35,516 nucleotides of DNA from an uncultured Gemmataceae bacterium. GTDB taxonomy: Bacteria > Planctomycetota > Planctomycetia > Gemmatales > Gemmataceae. This document shows, piece by piece, positions 19,101 through 28,092 of the stretch (the first letter of the stretch is position 1; each line of letters begins with the position of its first letter). Location: the NCBI GenBank assembly GCA_937922175.1, contig CAKZUU010000010.1, positions 1-35,516 on the forward strand, in the 5' to 3' direction. Both the position numbers and the translations under genes were made by a program. The notes under the pieces were generated by a model, which had not been told where the DNA came from, searched no databases, and worked only from the letters and a program-made list of their open reading frames with translations.

Positions 19101-20870
19101 ATGGCTCTGACCGCCGCCGAAATTCAACAACAGAAAAAGCAGGTCGAGGAAATGTTGGCCGGTCCTGAGGCGCTCGGCTTTGCCAAGTCGCTGTTTTTCG
19201 GTCGGTTTCAAGGCGAGTTGCTGTTCCCCTACCCTACTTTGCCGCCGGAACAGCAACGACAAGCTGACGAGGCGGTCGAACAGGTCCGCGCCTTTTGCGA
19301 GGAGCACATCGATGCCGCTGCCATCGACCGAAATGCCGACATCCCCCGTTCGGTCATCGACGGTCTGGGGCGTCTCGGCGTTTTGGGAATGACCGCCCCG
19401 AAGGAATTCGGCGGGCGTGGCTTTGGGCAGCAACAATATTGCAAGGTGATGGAGGTCATTGGCGGCCACGACGCCTCGACGGCGGTCTTCGTGAACGCGC
19501 ACCATTCCATCGGAATTCGCGCGTTGTTGCTCTTCGGGACGAAAGAACAGCAACAACGATGGTTGCCTGACCTCGTCACGGGTCGCAAGATCGCTGCATT
19601 CGCCCTAACCGAACCGCAAGCCGGTTCGGACGCCGGCAATGTTCAAACGACGGCGATCCCCTCACCCGACGGCTCCAGCTACATCCTCAACGGCGAGAAG
19701 CGTTACATCACCAGTGGCGGAATCGCGGACGTCCTGACCGTGATGGCTCGAACGCCCTTCCCCGGGACCGATGAATGGAAAGTGACCGCTTTTCTCGTCA
19801 CGCCCGACATGCCGGGGTTTCACGTTGTCGAAGCCAGAATGCCTAAAGTCGGAATCCGAGGCACCGCGACCGCCCGCTTAGCGTTCAAAGACATGCGAGT
19901 GCCAGCGGAGAATGTCTTAGGTCAAGTGGGCAAAGGTTTGCGCATCGCGCTGACGGTGCTCGATTTCGGCCGCACAACTTTCGGCGCCAGTTGCACGGGG
20001 GTCGCCAAGACCTGCTTACGCTTGGCGATCGATCATGCCAAGACACGAATCCAGTTCAAGCAACCTTTAGCCGAATTCGAGTTGGTCAAGAAGAAAATCG
20101 CCTTCATGGCCGCCCATGCCTTTGCAATGGAGGCGACCACGACCCAGTGTGCCGCCTTTATCGACTCCGGAAACGAAGACTACATGCTCGAGACAGCCAT
20201 GCTGAAAGTCTGGAGCACCGAGCATCTTTGGACCATCGTCAACGACACGTTGCAGATTTACGGCGGACGAGGCTTTTTCACCGACGAGCCGATCGAGCGG
20301 ATGATGCGGGACGCTCGCTTGAATCAGATCGGTGAGGGAGCCAACGACGTTCTACGTGCTTTCATCGCCGTTGTCGGATCCAAGGCGGTGGGTGAGGGAT
20401 TTTTGAAGGTGCTCGATGCCCTGAAGCGTCCTTGGAATCATGTCGGCACCCTTCTCGAATTTGGCCGCGAGCAAATCGCCTCCCGCCTCGTGACTCCGCA
20501 AGTCCCGGTTCAATGTCGCGAACTCACTCGGGAAGCACGAGTCCTCGCCGGATTGGTCCGCGAATTCGGTCTGGCGGTGCAATGGGTTCTGCGAAAAAGT
20601 AAACGCATCGAGGTTTTCCTCACCAGTCAATATCAGCACGAGAGATTGGCGGATGCGGCCTGCGATCTTTATGCCGCCAGTTGCGCATTGAGTCGATTGG
20701 AGCATTTATTGCAAAGAAGCAACGGCCGTCCGGCCCACAAGGACCGCGATGTCGTCGCGGGTCGTCACTTCCTCAAGATCGCTTTCCGCCGCATCCGCCA
20801 CAACCTGGCGGCCCTGAATGACAATGATGACGCTTCCACCACCGCTGCGGCCGAGGCGTGGCTGAAATAG
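19101..20870 (+). CDS. Acyl-CoA dehydrogenase family protein
   Basis: 'AAFALTEPQAGSDAGNVQTTA', 'YILNGEKRYITSGG', 'GIRGTATARLAFKDMRVPAENVLG', 'TLQIYGGRGFFTDEPIERMMRDARLNQIGEGANDVLRAFI', plus a C-terminal extension. Confidence 0.9.
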   Translation: MALTAAEIQQQKKQVEEMLAGPEALGFAKSLFFGRFQGELLFPYPTLPPEQQRQADEAVEQVRAFCEEHIDAAAIDRNADIPRSVIDGLGRLGVLGMTAPKEFGGRGFGQQQYCKVMEVIGGHDASTAVFVNAHHSIGIRALLLFGTKEQQQRWLPDLVTGRKIAAFALTEPQAGSDAGNVQTTAIPSPDGSSYILNGEKRYITSGGIADVLTVMARTPFPGTDEWKVTAFLVTPDMPGFHVVEARMPKVGIRGTATARLAFKDMRVPAENVLGQVGKGLRIALTVLDFGRTTFGASCTGVAKTCLRLAIDHAKTRIQFKQPLAEFELVKKKIAFMAAHAFAMEATTTQCAAFIDSGNEDYMLETAMLKVWSTEHLWTIVNDTLQIYGGRGFFTDEPIERMMRDARLNQIGEGANDVLRAFIAVVGSKAVGEGFLKVLDALKRPWNHVGTLLEFGREQIASRLVTPQVPVQCRELTREARVLAGLVREFGLAVQWVLRKSKRIEVFLTSQYQHERLADAACDLYAASCALSRLEHLLQRSNGRPAHKDRDVVAGRHFLKIAFRRIRHNLAALNDNDDASTTAAAEAWLK

Positions 20871-21107
20871 GCTCACTTCTTCCCCGAATTCTCGCAAATC
20901 GGCGGTAATCTTTTTCTAGTTCCCGCCAACGCAGACATTCTTCCCACTTTCAGAAGTCCGAACATGTTCCCCTGTCGTTCACCTCAATTCGACGCCCCTC
21001 CCCAATCGCCCTCGTCGCGCAGGTCTCGTTGGTGCAGAGCCGGACAATCGTCAGCCGCCCACGCCGGAAGAGTGCGGAACCCTTTTGTCCTTCGAGGAGA
21101 TTCATCC

Positions 21108-22994
21108 ATGTCGCGCCTCATTCTTCGCCGACTGACCTTCTGTTTGAGTATCTGCGGAGCGGTCTTGGGTATTTTTGGACCGAGCCATGGCCGTTCGGTG
21201 TCAGCCATGCCTCTGGCCAGCTGGTATCGCAGCTACCAAGCCGCCCGTGCTGAGGCAGAAACCCGATCCGCCCAAGCACTCGAAGCGCAAAACAATTTGG
21301 ACAAGGCCTTGGCCGCGCAGAACCGCGCCCAGCAAGTCTTGGACGCTGCCGCTGCCGATCAGGCCATCGCCGAGGAAAAACTTGTGATCGCTCGCCGGAG
21401 TTGGCAAGAACGGCAAGTCCCGTTTGTGGAAAATCAGCATCGGCTCAAAGAACGGCAGGAGCAAGCCTCTCGAACTATTGAACGCCGACAACGGTTGGAA
21501 AAAGCACTGCACGAGCATGACGCTCAAATTCAACGACTGGAAGAAACGATTTGCCATGCCGAAAAGCTCGGAGTGAAAAAAACTGAAGTGCAACGCCGAA
21601 TCCAGGAGTTGGAGACCCAAGCCCGAGAGTGCCAAGCTGTCATCGAGCAAGCCCAACAGGCGAAAGCTGACGCCGATCGGATTCGATCCGAGGTCAGCGC
21701 CAAGCTCGACTTGGCCCGTCGACAGGTCGCTGACGCTCAAAATCTCGTGGATCAAGAGCGATCTCGGGTCGCCCCCGTCCTCGCCGCCCTCGAAAAAGTG
21801 TCGAATCAGGTAAAGACAACGACAGAGCGGCAAGTCGCCGAGGCGGAAACCCGTTGGCGAGCAGCGAAGGAAGCGCTGAATTTGGCTCGTCAAAAGCTTT
21901 CCCAAGCCGAGACCCACCTCGCCGACGCTCGACGACGGGTTGCCGATGCCGAGAAGGACGCTGGGGAAAAGTCCCAGGCCGCCACCGCTGCCTTGACGGT
22001 CGCTCAGGAACAACGCGACATCACCGACCGCATCCACAAGCACCTCGGTGATGTCGCTCGGCTGATCGAGAAACTTCAATGGACCACGGCAGACCCGGAC
22101 GTCGGTCGCTCCATCGAGGCGATCTTAACCGACACCCTCAAAGTCTCTCGGACCCAGCGAGAGGAGCACGAGCGGCAGGCTCTGGCTCGCGTTGAGGCGG
22201 CAGCCCGGGCCGTCGCTGAATTGGAGTCAGCCAAAAAAGCCATGCAAAAAGCTCTTGAAGTCCAAGCGTCTGCGGAAATGGCGCTGGTCAAAGCCCGTCG
22301 AACTCTGGAGGAGGCGACTCGAGTGGAACAACGAGCCAAAGAAATTCGGGACGGCTTGATCCGGGACAGTGGGCGATTGTTCAATGAACTGTCCGAACGA
22401 GTGGCGACGGTTGTCCAACAAGCAGAGAGGCCCTTGACTCAAGCTCTCGCGACGTTGCAACAAGCCGACACCCAGGTCCAACGGCTCACTCGGACAATGG
22501 CAGATGCGACCCGACGACGGACAACGGCTCATGAGACGTGGAAGACAGCAGAGCAACGGGCAGAGCAGATCGAGGTGACCCTCAAGGTCTTCCGCGAGGA
22601 ATTAGCGGGGATTCCCGAAGTTGCCGATTTACCTGCCCGGAAAAACGCTTTGGCCAGACAGCAGAGCCTCCGCAACCAAGTCCTGGATGCACGAAATGCT
22701 CTCATCGCCGAGGAGCGACTTCTGACCGACGACATTGCGAGACGGACCCGACAGATGGCCGAACAGGGGTCGGCGTTGAAGCGGTTAGAGACAGAAGTCA
22801 ACGACCTGCAAGACTCGGTGCGACGAGCAGCAGTCAGGGTCCTCGAGGCGCGCAAAGCGTATGATGCCGCAGTCCAGGCCGTCATCGCCGCTCGACAAGA
22901 CGCCAACGAAAAAGCGGCTGCGGCGAAACGGGCCACCGATCGGCTGGCGAGACTCGCACCCGGTCAGGTCTTTGAGACGACACAACCTCGGTAA
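21108..22994 (+). CDS. Exported long coiled-coil protein of unknown function
   Basis: 628 aa from ATG 21108 (MSRLILRRLTFCLSICGAVLGIFGPSHG signal-like), then almost uninterrupted A/E/Q/R-rich heptad-like sequence. No enzymatic motif seen. Confidence 0.7.
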   Translation: MSRLILRRLTFCLSICGAVLGIFGPSHGRSVSAMPLASWYRSYQAARAEAETRSAQALEAQNNLDKALAAQNRAQQVLDAAAADQAIAEEKLVIARRSWQERQVPFVENQHRLKERQEQASRTIERRQRLEKALHEHDAQIQRLEETICHAEKLGVKKTEVQRRIQELETQARECQAVIEQAQQAKADADRIRSEVSAKLDLARRQVADAQNLVDQERSRVAPVLAALEKVSNQVKTTTERQVAEAETRWRAAKEALNLARQKLSQAETHLADARRRVADAEKDAGEKSQAATAALTVAQEQRDITDRIHKHLGDVARLIEKLQWTTADPDVGRSIEAILTDTLKVSRTQREEHERQALARVEAAARAVAELESAKKAMQKALEVQASAEMALVKARRTLEEATRVEQRAKEIRDGLIRDSGRLFNELSERVATVVQQAERPLTQALATLQQADTQVQRLTRTMADATRRRTTAHETWKTAEQRAEQIEVTLKVFREELAGIPEVADLPARKNALARQQSLRNQVLDARNALIAEERLLTDDIARRTRQMAEQGSALKRLETEVNDLQDSVRRAAVRVLEARKAYDAAVQAVIAARQDANEKAAAAKRATDRLARLAPGQVFETTQPR

Positions 22995-23030
22995 GGTTTG
23001 TGGCCGCTCGCGACTGACGCTTCTTGAATC

Positions 23031-23062
23031 AGGCCGCTGCGAGAAATCGCGGCGGCCTTTCG
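23031..23062 (+). terminator. Rho-independent terminator of the coiled-coil gene
   Basis: AGGCCGCTGCGA-GAAA-TCGCGGCGGCCT: 12-bp stem with one G-U wobble, then TTTCGATTT. Confidence 0.7.
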
Positions 23063-23132
23063 ATTTGGCCCTTCCACGGTCCGACTTCGCGTCAAAAAAG
23101 TCGACCCACGGGGACGAATGACGACGGCCGCT

Positions 23133-24359
23133 TCATTCGTCGGGCCGATTCCAATAGATGCGAATGTTTCGCGTTTGCCGACCCACGGCGACAATGTCGA
23201 TACGGCCATCGCCGTCCAGATCAGCCGCAGCCAGATCCTCGACAGCGACGCCACCCGGATCAACGAGATACCGGATCCATTTTTCGCCGTGGCGATCCTG
23301 GCATTTGTAGATGCGGACCCCGCTCCGGGCTTGTTCATTGAGTTGGTCTCGAACTCCGATGATCAACTCCTCGTCTCCGTCGCCGTCCAAGTCCGCGACC
23401 CAGACGGCATGTCCCCAACGCAACTGATCGTCGAGGACGAATCGCCGACGCAACTGGTCTTCGCCGATCTCTTCGGTGTAAACCACCACCTGATGACCGT
23501 GCCAAGGTTCGATGGTGGCAATGAATGACCGACCATTTTTCAACTTGCCCTCTTTGATCTCGCTGGCACCTCGACTGCCTTTGGGGTTCTGCTGATTTCC
23601 GGAACCGATGCGCCGCGTTCGCCACTGTCCCGTCTGGCCGATCTCGATGACACTGACCCCCTCGTAGCTGGCCGTCAACAAGCGGTGGCGTTGGTCCGAT
23701 GAAGCGCCCGGGACTACGGCAACGTTGTGAACAACGTGCAGCTCTTCGCTCAGGACGGTCGGCACCCACGGACCACGGACAGGATCTTTGGGAAGGCGAT
23801 AAGCCAAAATGCGGACCGGTCGCCCGTCCATCCAGTTACCGGCTGCGGTGCTCTGCCGACCCATCAGGGGAGCGAGAATGAGGGCAGGTGGTCGTCGTGG
23901 GCCGTCCAACCACGCCACTTTCACCCGGTGGACCGAAGGTTCCTCAGCGATTGGGTACAGGTCCCACTCCATGTCGAGGGAGGATCGTCGTCGGAGCCAT
24001 TGCAGGGTGCCGCCGACCTCCGTGTTAAAAGGGCGCCATCCCGCGCCCAAGATGATGTCCAACTTGCCATCGCCATCGACGTCGAGAACCGCGAGACAGA
24101 CATGATCCGGTTTGGTTTTCCCTTGCAGGATGAGCCTTGGCCTCCAAGTCGGGTTTTCGTACCACAGCAAGCGGTGTTGATCCGCGACGATGATGTCGGC
24201 CCGGCCATCATCATTGAGATCCGCCAAAGCGACGGCGTAGCCGATCGTCAGATCCCGCCCGATCTCTTGCACGTCCCAACGCACCCCCGGGGGCCCCGCC
24301 GATAACGGCTGGCCTGGGGGAAGGGCGATCAGCACCACCGAAATCATCCATCGGCGCAT
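23133..24359 (-). CDS. Exported FG-GAP/VCBS repeat beta-propeller protein
   Basis: Signal-like MRRWMISVVLIALPPGQPLSAG from ATG 24359. Repeated Ca-binding-like motifs 'ALADLNDDGRADIIVAD', 'VLDVDGDGKLDIILG', 'VADLDGDGDEELIIG', 'AADLDGDGRIDIVAVG'. Confidence 0.85.
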   Translation of the reverse strand: MRRWMISVVLIALPPGQPLSAGPPGVRWDVQEIGRDLTIGYAVALADLNDDGRADIIVADQHRLLWYENPTWRPRLILQGKTKPDHVCLAVLDVDGDGKLDIILGAGWRPFNTEVGGTLQWLRRRSSLDMEWDLYPIAEEPSVHRVKVAWLDGPRRPPALILAPLMGRQSTAAGNWMDGRPVRILAYRLPKDPVRGPWVPTVLSEELHVVHNVAVVPGASSDQRHRLLTASYEGVSVIEIGQTGQWRTRRIGSGNQQNPKGSRGASEIKEGKLKNGRSFIATIEPWHGHQVVVYTEEIGEDQLRRRFVLDDQLRWGHAVWVADLDGDGDEELIIGVRDQLNEQARSGVRIYKCQDRHGEKWIRYLVDPGGVAVEDLAAADLDGDGRIDIVAVGRQTRNIRIYWNRPDE

Positions 24360-24539
24360 GTCGTCACCTGCGGGAGGACTTCTAGACGATATAGCGAGGC
24401 GGTCGAAATTTTCCGCAAAAGCGGACGAATCACCAGAAGCGTTTCCCTCGGAAAACACGGTTCTCCCTTGATCCGAATCCCGGCGCACCGGAGAATGGAG
24501 ACGTTGAGAGAAGTGGTGGCACTCAGCCCTGGTAGCCGC

Positions 24540-25349
24540 ATGACCATTCGCTCATCGCACAAACCATCGCGTGAAATTGCGTTGTTGCTGCTGTCGCTGG
24601 TCCTGGTCGCCGGGATCAGCTATCCGATCCACCGATGGACGCAGACGTCGGGAAATTCGCTTGATCCCGAGGGGAAGTGGACGCCGCAGCGACTGGGCCG
24701 GCTGCTTTTTGGACCGGAGCAGATCACCTGTTACTGCTTTTTCACCTGGGCGAGTTTGATTCTGGGCCGACGAGCTGCCGAGGTCGCTCGACAGCGCTCC
24801 GCGTTTCATTTGGATCTTTTGCCCACCGACGAGGGAGCGCGAATCCTGCCCGAGGACGCGCGACCGCTCATCCGCAAGTTGGAGATGCAGACCGCCCAGC
24901 GCGGTCCCCTGATCCTTGCGACGATGGTGCGAATCGCCTTGGGGAAATACGCCATCAGCAAGTCAGCGCCGGACGTGGGGGAAGTGGTTCGGACCCAAGC
25001 GGAAATCGAGCAGTACCGCTTGGTCAGCAGCATGTACCTCGTGCAATACTTGATGTGGGCGATTCCAGCCGTCGGGTTCATCGGAACGGTTCGTGGTCTG
25101 GCCGGGGCGTTTTCGATGGCCAGTTCGACCGTCGAGGAACTTACGGTCTTCATGAACGACGCGAGTCGGCATTTGAATTTCGCCTTCGACTGCACTCTGG
25201 TCGCGTTGGTTCTAAGCGTCGTGGGGATGTATTTCCTCCACTTGGTGCAAAGGAGCGAGGAAAACCTGATCAACGACTGCCAGCAATACTGCCAGGAACA
25301 CTTGTTGCTCCGCCTATACGATCCGCAACCGGAGCAAGCTGTGGTGTGA
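24540..25349 (+). CDS. MotA/TolQ/ExbB-like proton channel family protein
   Basis: Four predicted hydrophobic segments. MotA/ExbB signature 'YLMWAIPAVGFIGTVRGLAGAFSMAS...LTVFMNDASRHLNFAFDCTLVALVLSVVGMYFLHLVQRSEE'. ATG 24540 preferred over 24468 or 24495. Confidence 0.82.
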   Translation: MTIRSSHKPSREIALLLLSLVLVAGISYPIHRWTQTSGNSLDPEGKWTPQRLGRLLFGPEQITCYCFFTWASLILGRRAAEVARQRSAFHLDLLPTDEGARILPEDARPLIRKLEMQTAQRGPLILATMVRIALGKYAISKSAPDVGEVVRTQAEIEQYRLVSSMYLVQYLMWAIPAVGFIGTVRGLAGAFSMASSTVEELTVFMNDASRHLNFAFDCTLVALVLSVVGMYFLHLVQRSEENLINDCQQYCQEHLLLRLYDPQPEQAVV

Positions 25350-25387
25350 AGTCGAGCGCGAGGGTAAGGAACCATCGAGGGTGGGTC

Positions 25388-26590
25388 ATGGGCTGGACCA
25401 ATTGGTCGCGGAAGGTCGCGGAACCAGTTCGTGGAACGGACTCCCTGATGGGGTTGGACCTGAATTCAACACGATTACGGGTGATGACCGGCGACGGCCA
25501 ACGGGTCGCACACTCCGTGATTCTGGATGATCCGCATGAGGAATTCCCACTCGCGGTGGCGTTCTCCGGCCGGACATCCGAATGGGGACACGCCGCTCAG
25601 GCCGTCGAACGCCGTTGGCCCCACCTGTTCCTCGCGGATTTTCTGGCTGACGTGAATTTGCCCCGTCGGTGGGAGGTGGGCCGATACCGCCTGACCTCCG
25701 CCGAGCTGCTGACCCAGATGTTCCAGCGACTGCGTCCGACCTGCCCGCCAGCGACAGCGATCACAGCGGTGTTGCCAGCGTATCTGACGAGTCCGAAAGT
25801 CACCCTTCTGGCCGAGATCATGGAGCGTTGCCGGTTCCCACTGCGCGGCTCGGCGCTCCTCCCACTGGCCCTAGCCGCGACCTACGACTTACCCGATGGA
25901 CGTCCGGCCTCGATCTTGATCGTCGACTGCGACGCTCACGCCCTGAGTGTGTCGTTGGTCCTCGTTGAAGAGACTCAAGCACGCTTGCTTAGCACGGCCC
26001 CCTTGCCGCGGCTGAATACCCGGACTTGGAAAAACTGGCTACTGGCCGGGATCGCCGATCGCTGTGTCCGCGTTTGCCGACGAGATCCTCGGGACTCCGC
26101 CGCCACGGAGCAGGCCCTTTTTGAGCAACTCGACTCGGCGATGGAGAGCCTCCGCCAGGAGCCGCGGGTCGAGTTAATCATTCGATCGACGCATTGGTAT
26201 CAAACGTTGCTCCAGACGGCAGATGATTTCGCTCGTTATTGTGGCAATCTGGTGAAAGCGAGTCTGGCGGGGTTGCGCGAGTTTTTGCAACCTTTGGTTG
26301 CGGAGCCGCCGACCGCGGTTTGGCTGACGCACGCTGCTGGCCGACTGCCCGGCCTGGTCGCCGCCGTGGAGTCATTCACGGCCGAGCGTACTGCTGTCGA
26401 AGTGCTGGCACCTGACGCCGCTTGCCGTGCCGCCCTGACACTGGCCAGTCGATGGAATCAGGACGATTTGCCGCGTCTGCACCGGGACAGCGTGATCCCT
26501 CGACCCGAGGGATCCTCGCGGGATTCCTCGCCGACCACGTACCGAACTGCCAATTCGCCCCCCCCACCAAGGGTCTGGCGAGAGCGCTGA
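25388..26590 (+). CDS. Hsp70/actin-fold nucleotide-binding-domain-like protein with degenerate phosphate-2 motif
   Basis: 400 aa from ATG 25388. 'LMGLDLNSTRLRVMT' (phosphate-1-like), 'AITAVLPAYLTSPKVTLLAEIMERCRFPLRGSALLPLALAATYDL' (matches DnaK 'VPAYF...A...INEPTAAALAYGL' by eye), 'ILIVDCDAHALSVSLVLVEE' (phosphate-2 position), 'AVWLTHAAGRLPGLVAAVESF' (adenosine-motif position). The listed ORF start at 24677 is out-of-frame read-through. Confidence 0.7.
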   Translation: MGWTNWSRKVAEPVRGTDSLMGLDLNSTRLRVMTGDGQRVAHSVILDDPHEEFPLAVAFSGRTSEWGHAAQAVERRWPHLFLADFLADVNLPRRWEVGRYRLTSAELLTQMFQRLRPTCPPATAITAVLPAYLTSPKVTLLAEIMERCRFPLRGSALLPLALAATYDLPDGRPASILIVDCDAHALSVSLVLVEETQARLLSTAPLPRLNTRTWKNWLLAGIADRCVRVCRRDPRDSAATEQALFEQLDSAMESLRQEPRVELIIRSTHWYQTLLQTADDFARYCGNLVKASLAGLREFLQPLVAEPPTAVWLTHAAGRLPGLVAAVESFTAERTAVEVLAPDAACRAALTLASRWNQDDLPRLHRDSVIPRPEGSSRDSSPTTYRTANSPPPPRVWRER

Positions 26591-26637
26591 GCGGTGAACA
26601 CCGGGCCAGGAAAAAATCACGTCAGTGAGACGAAGTT

Positions 26638-28062
26638 ATGCGAACTCGCCACCGCATCCCCACGATTTTTTCCCTGTCCATGCTCGATGTGTTTTGTTGC
26701 GCTCTGGGATGCGTCATCTTTCTCTGGCTGTGGAACGATCGTTTAGCCAAGATGCGTCTCAAGGCGGCGGATGAGACACAGCGGCAACTGGAGTCGGTCC
26801 GGGCCGACTTTCTTCAAGCCCGAAGCCGCATCCAATCGTTGGAGTCGGAACTCTCCCGGGTGCAGAACCAACTCGCCGCGACCGCCTCTGACCTGAAGAA
26901 AACGCAAAACGAAGCCGCAACTCTTGCTCGCCAAAAGGAGCAGACCGCCCAGGAACTCGCGGACACCCAAAAGGAGTTGGCCAATTGGCAACAGCGGGCT
27001 GACGAGCTTCGGAAGAAGTCGGAGCAGCAAGAGCGGTCCGCCAAGGGGCTGGCCGATCAGTTAGAGAAAATGTCGGCAGCGGAGAGACAACTTCGGAGTC
27101 AGATGGTGGCCGCGACCCAACGGTTGGAGAGTTTGGAGATGCTCTTGCGCAACCGGGAGAAGGATTTGACCATGACCTCGACTCGGGCCAAGGAGTTGAC
27201 CGATCAGCTTCAACATCTGGAGGGGCAACTGCGGATGCTGCGAGCGCAAGCGCAAGAGTCGCTGTCCGAACAGGGACAAAAACTCGCTGCCGCTCAAGCA
27301 CGGATCCAGGAGCTGGAGAAGTTTCTCAACAATCGCAAGTCCAGTTTGATCGAGATGCAGCGGACCCTGGACGACTTGCAGTCGGAGAGAAAAAGCCTCA
27401 GCGAACAGTTGGCGAAGTATCGGTTAGCCGCGGACAATCGCTTCGCGGGGATTAGTTTGACGGGTCGTCGCGTCATCTTCGTGGTCGATATGTCCGGGAG
27501 CATGCGGATGACGAATGCGCAGTCAGAAGCGCCAGAGAAATGGCCCTTGGTCATCGAAACCGTGACGAAGATCATGCGGAGCCTGCCGGAACTGGAAAAA
27601 TTCCAGGTCATTGTTTTCAGTGAGGGGGCGAGCTTCCCATTGGGCAAATCGAATGATTGGTTCAATTACGATGAGGCCGCCGCCGATCGTGTGAACCAAG
27701 CATTGAAAGCCATTCAACCCAAGGGGAATACGAATCTGTACGCGGCCTTCGAGGCCGCCTTCCGTTTTCGACCATTGGGTCTGGACACGATCTACCTGTT
27801 GTCCGATGGCCTGCCGAACGTCGGACCCGGCCTGACGCCCTTGGAGCAAACACAGGTCATGAGCGAGCTGCAAAAAGGTGAGCGACTCGGCCGACACATT
27901 CGAAATATGCTAAGCTCTACCTGGAATCGCCCAACACCGGGTTGGGCCAAAGTTCGGATTAATTCCATTGGTTTTTTCTACGACAGCCCCGACCTAGGCT
28001 CGTTCCTGTGGGCGCTCGCCCGGGAAAATGAGGGGAGCTTTGTCGGGATGAGTCAGCCATGA
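26638..28062 (+). CDS. MotB-like single-TM protein with long coiled coil and C-terminal VWA domain
   Basis: N-terminal TM 'SMLDVFCCALGCVIFLWLWND', about 200-aa coiled coil, VWA domain with MIDAS 'VIFVVDMSGSMRMTN', 'KGNTNLYAAFEAAF' and 'IYLLSDGLPNVG'. Confidence 0.82.
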   Translation: MRTRHRIPTIFSLSMLDVFCCALGCVIFLWLWNDRLAKMRLKAADETQRQLESVRADFLQARSRIQSLESELSRVQNQLAATASDLKKTQNEAATLARQKEQTAQELADTQKELANWQQRADELRKKSEQQERSAKGLADQLEKMSAAERQLRSQMVAATQRLESLEMLLRNREKDLTMTSTRAKELTDQLQHLEGQLRMLRAQAQESLSEQGQKLAAAQARIQELEKFLNNRKSSLIEMQRTLDDLQSERKSLSEQLAKYRLAADNRFAGISLTGRRVIFVVDMSGSMRMTNAQSEAPEKWPLVIETVTKIMRSLPELEKFQVIVFSEGASFPLGKSNDWFNYDEAAADRVNQALKAIQPKGNTNLYAAFEAAFRFRPLGLDTIYLLSDGLPNVGPGLTPLEQTQVMSELQKGERLGRHIRNMLSSTWNRPTPGWAKVRINSIGFFYDSPDLGSFLWALARENEGSFVGMSQP

Positions 28063-28092
28063 CGATGGCGTCACTCCCTTGGGGGATCGACG

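Noticed and set aside
19035-19556. N-terminal extension of the ceramidase-like ORF
   Set aside because: Antisense to the acyl-CoA dehydrogenase; a good signal peptide and RBS occur at 19034.
24677-25387. N-terminal extension of the Hsp70-like ORF
   Set aside because: Overlaps the MotA-like gene out of frame and has no homology; the Hsp70-like sequence begins at ATG 25388.
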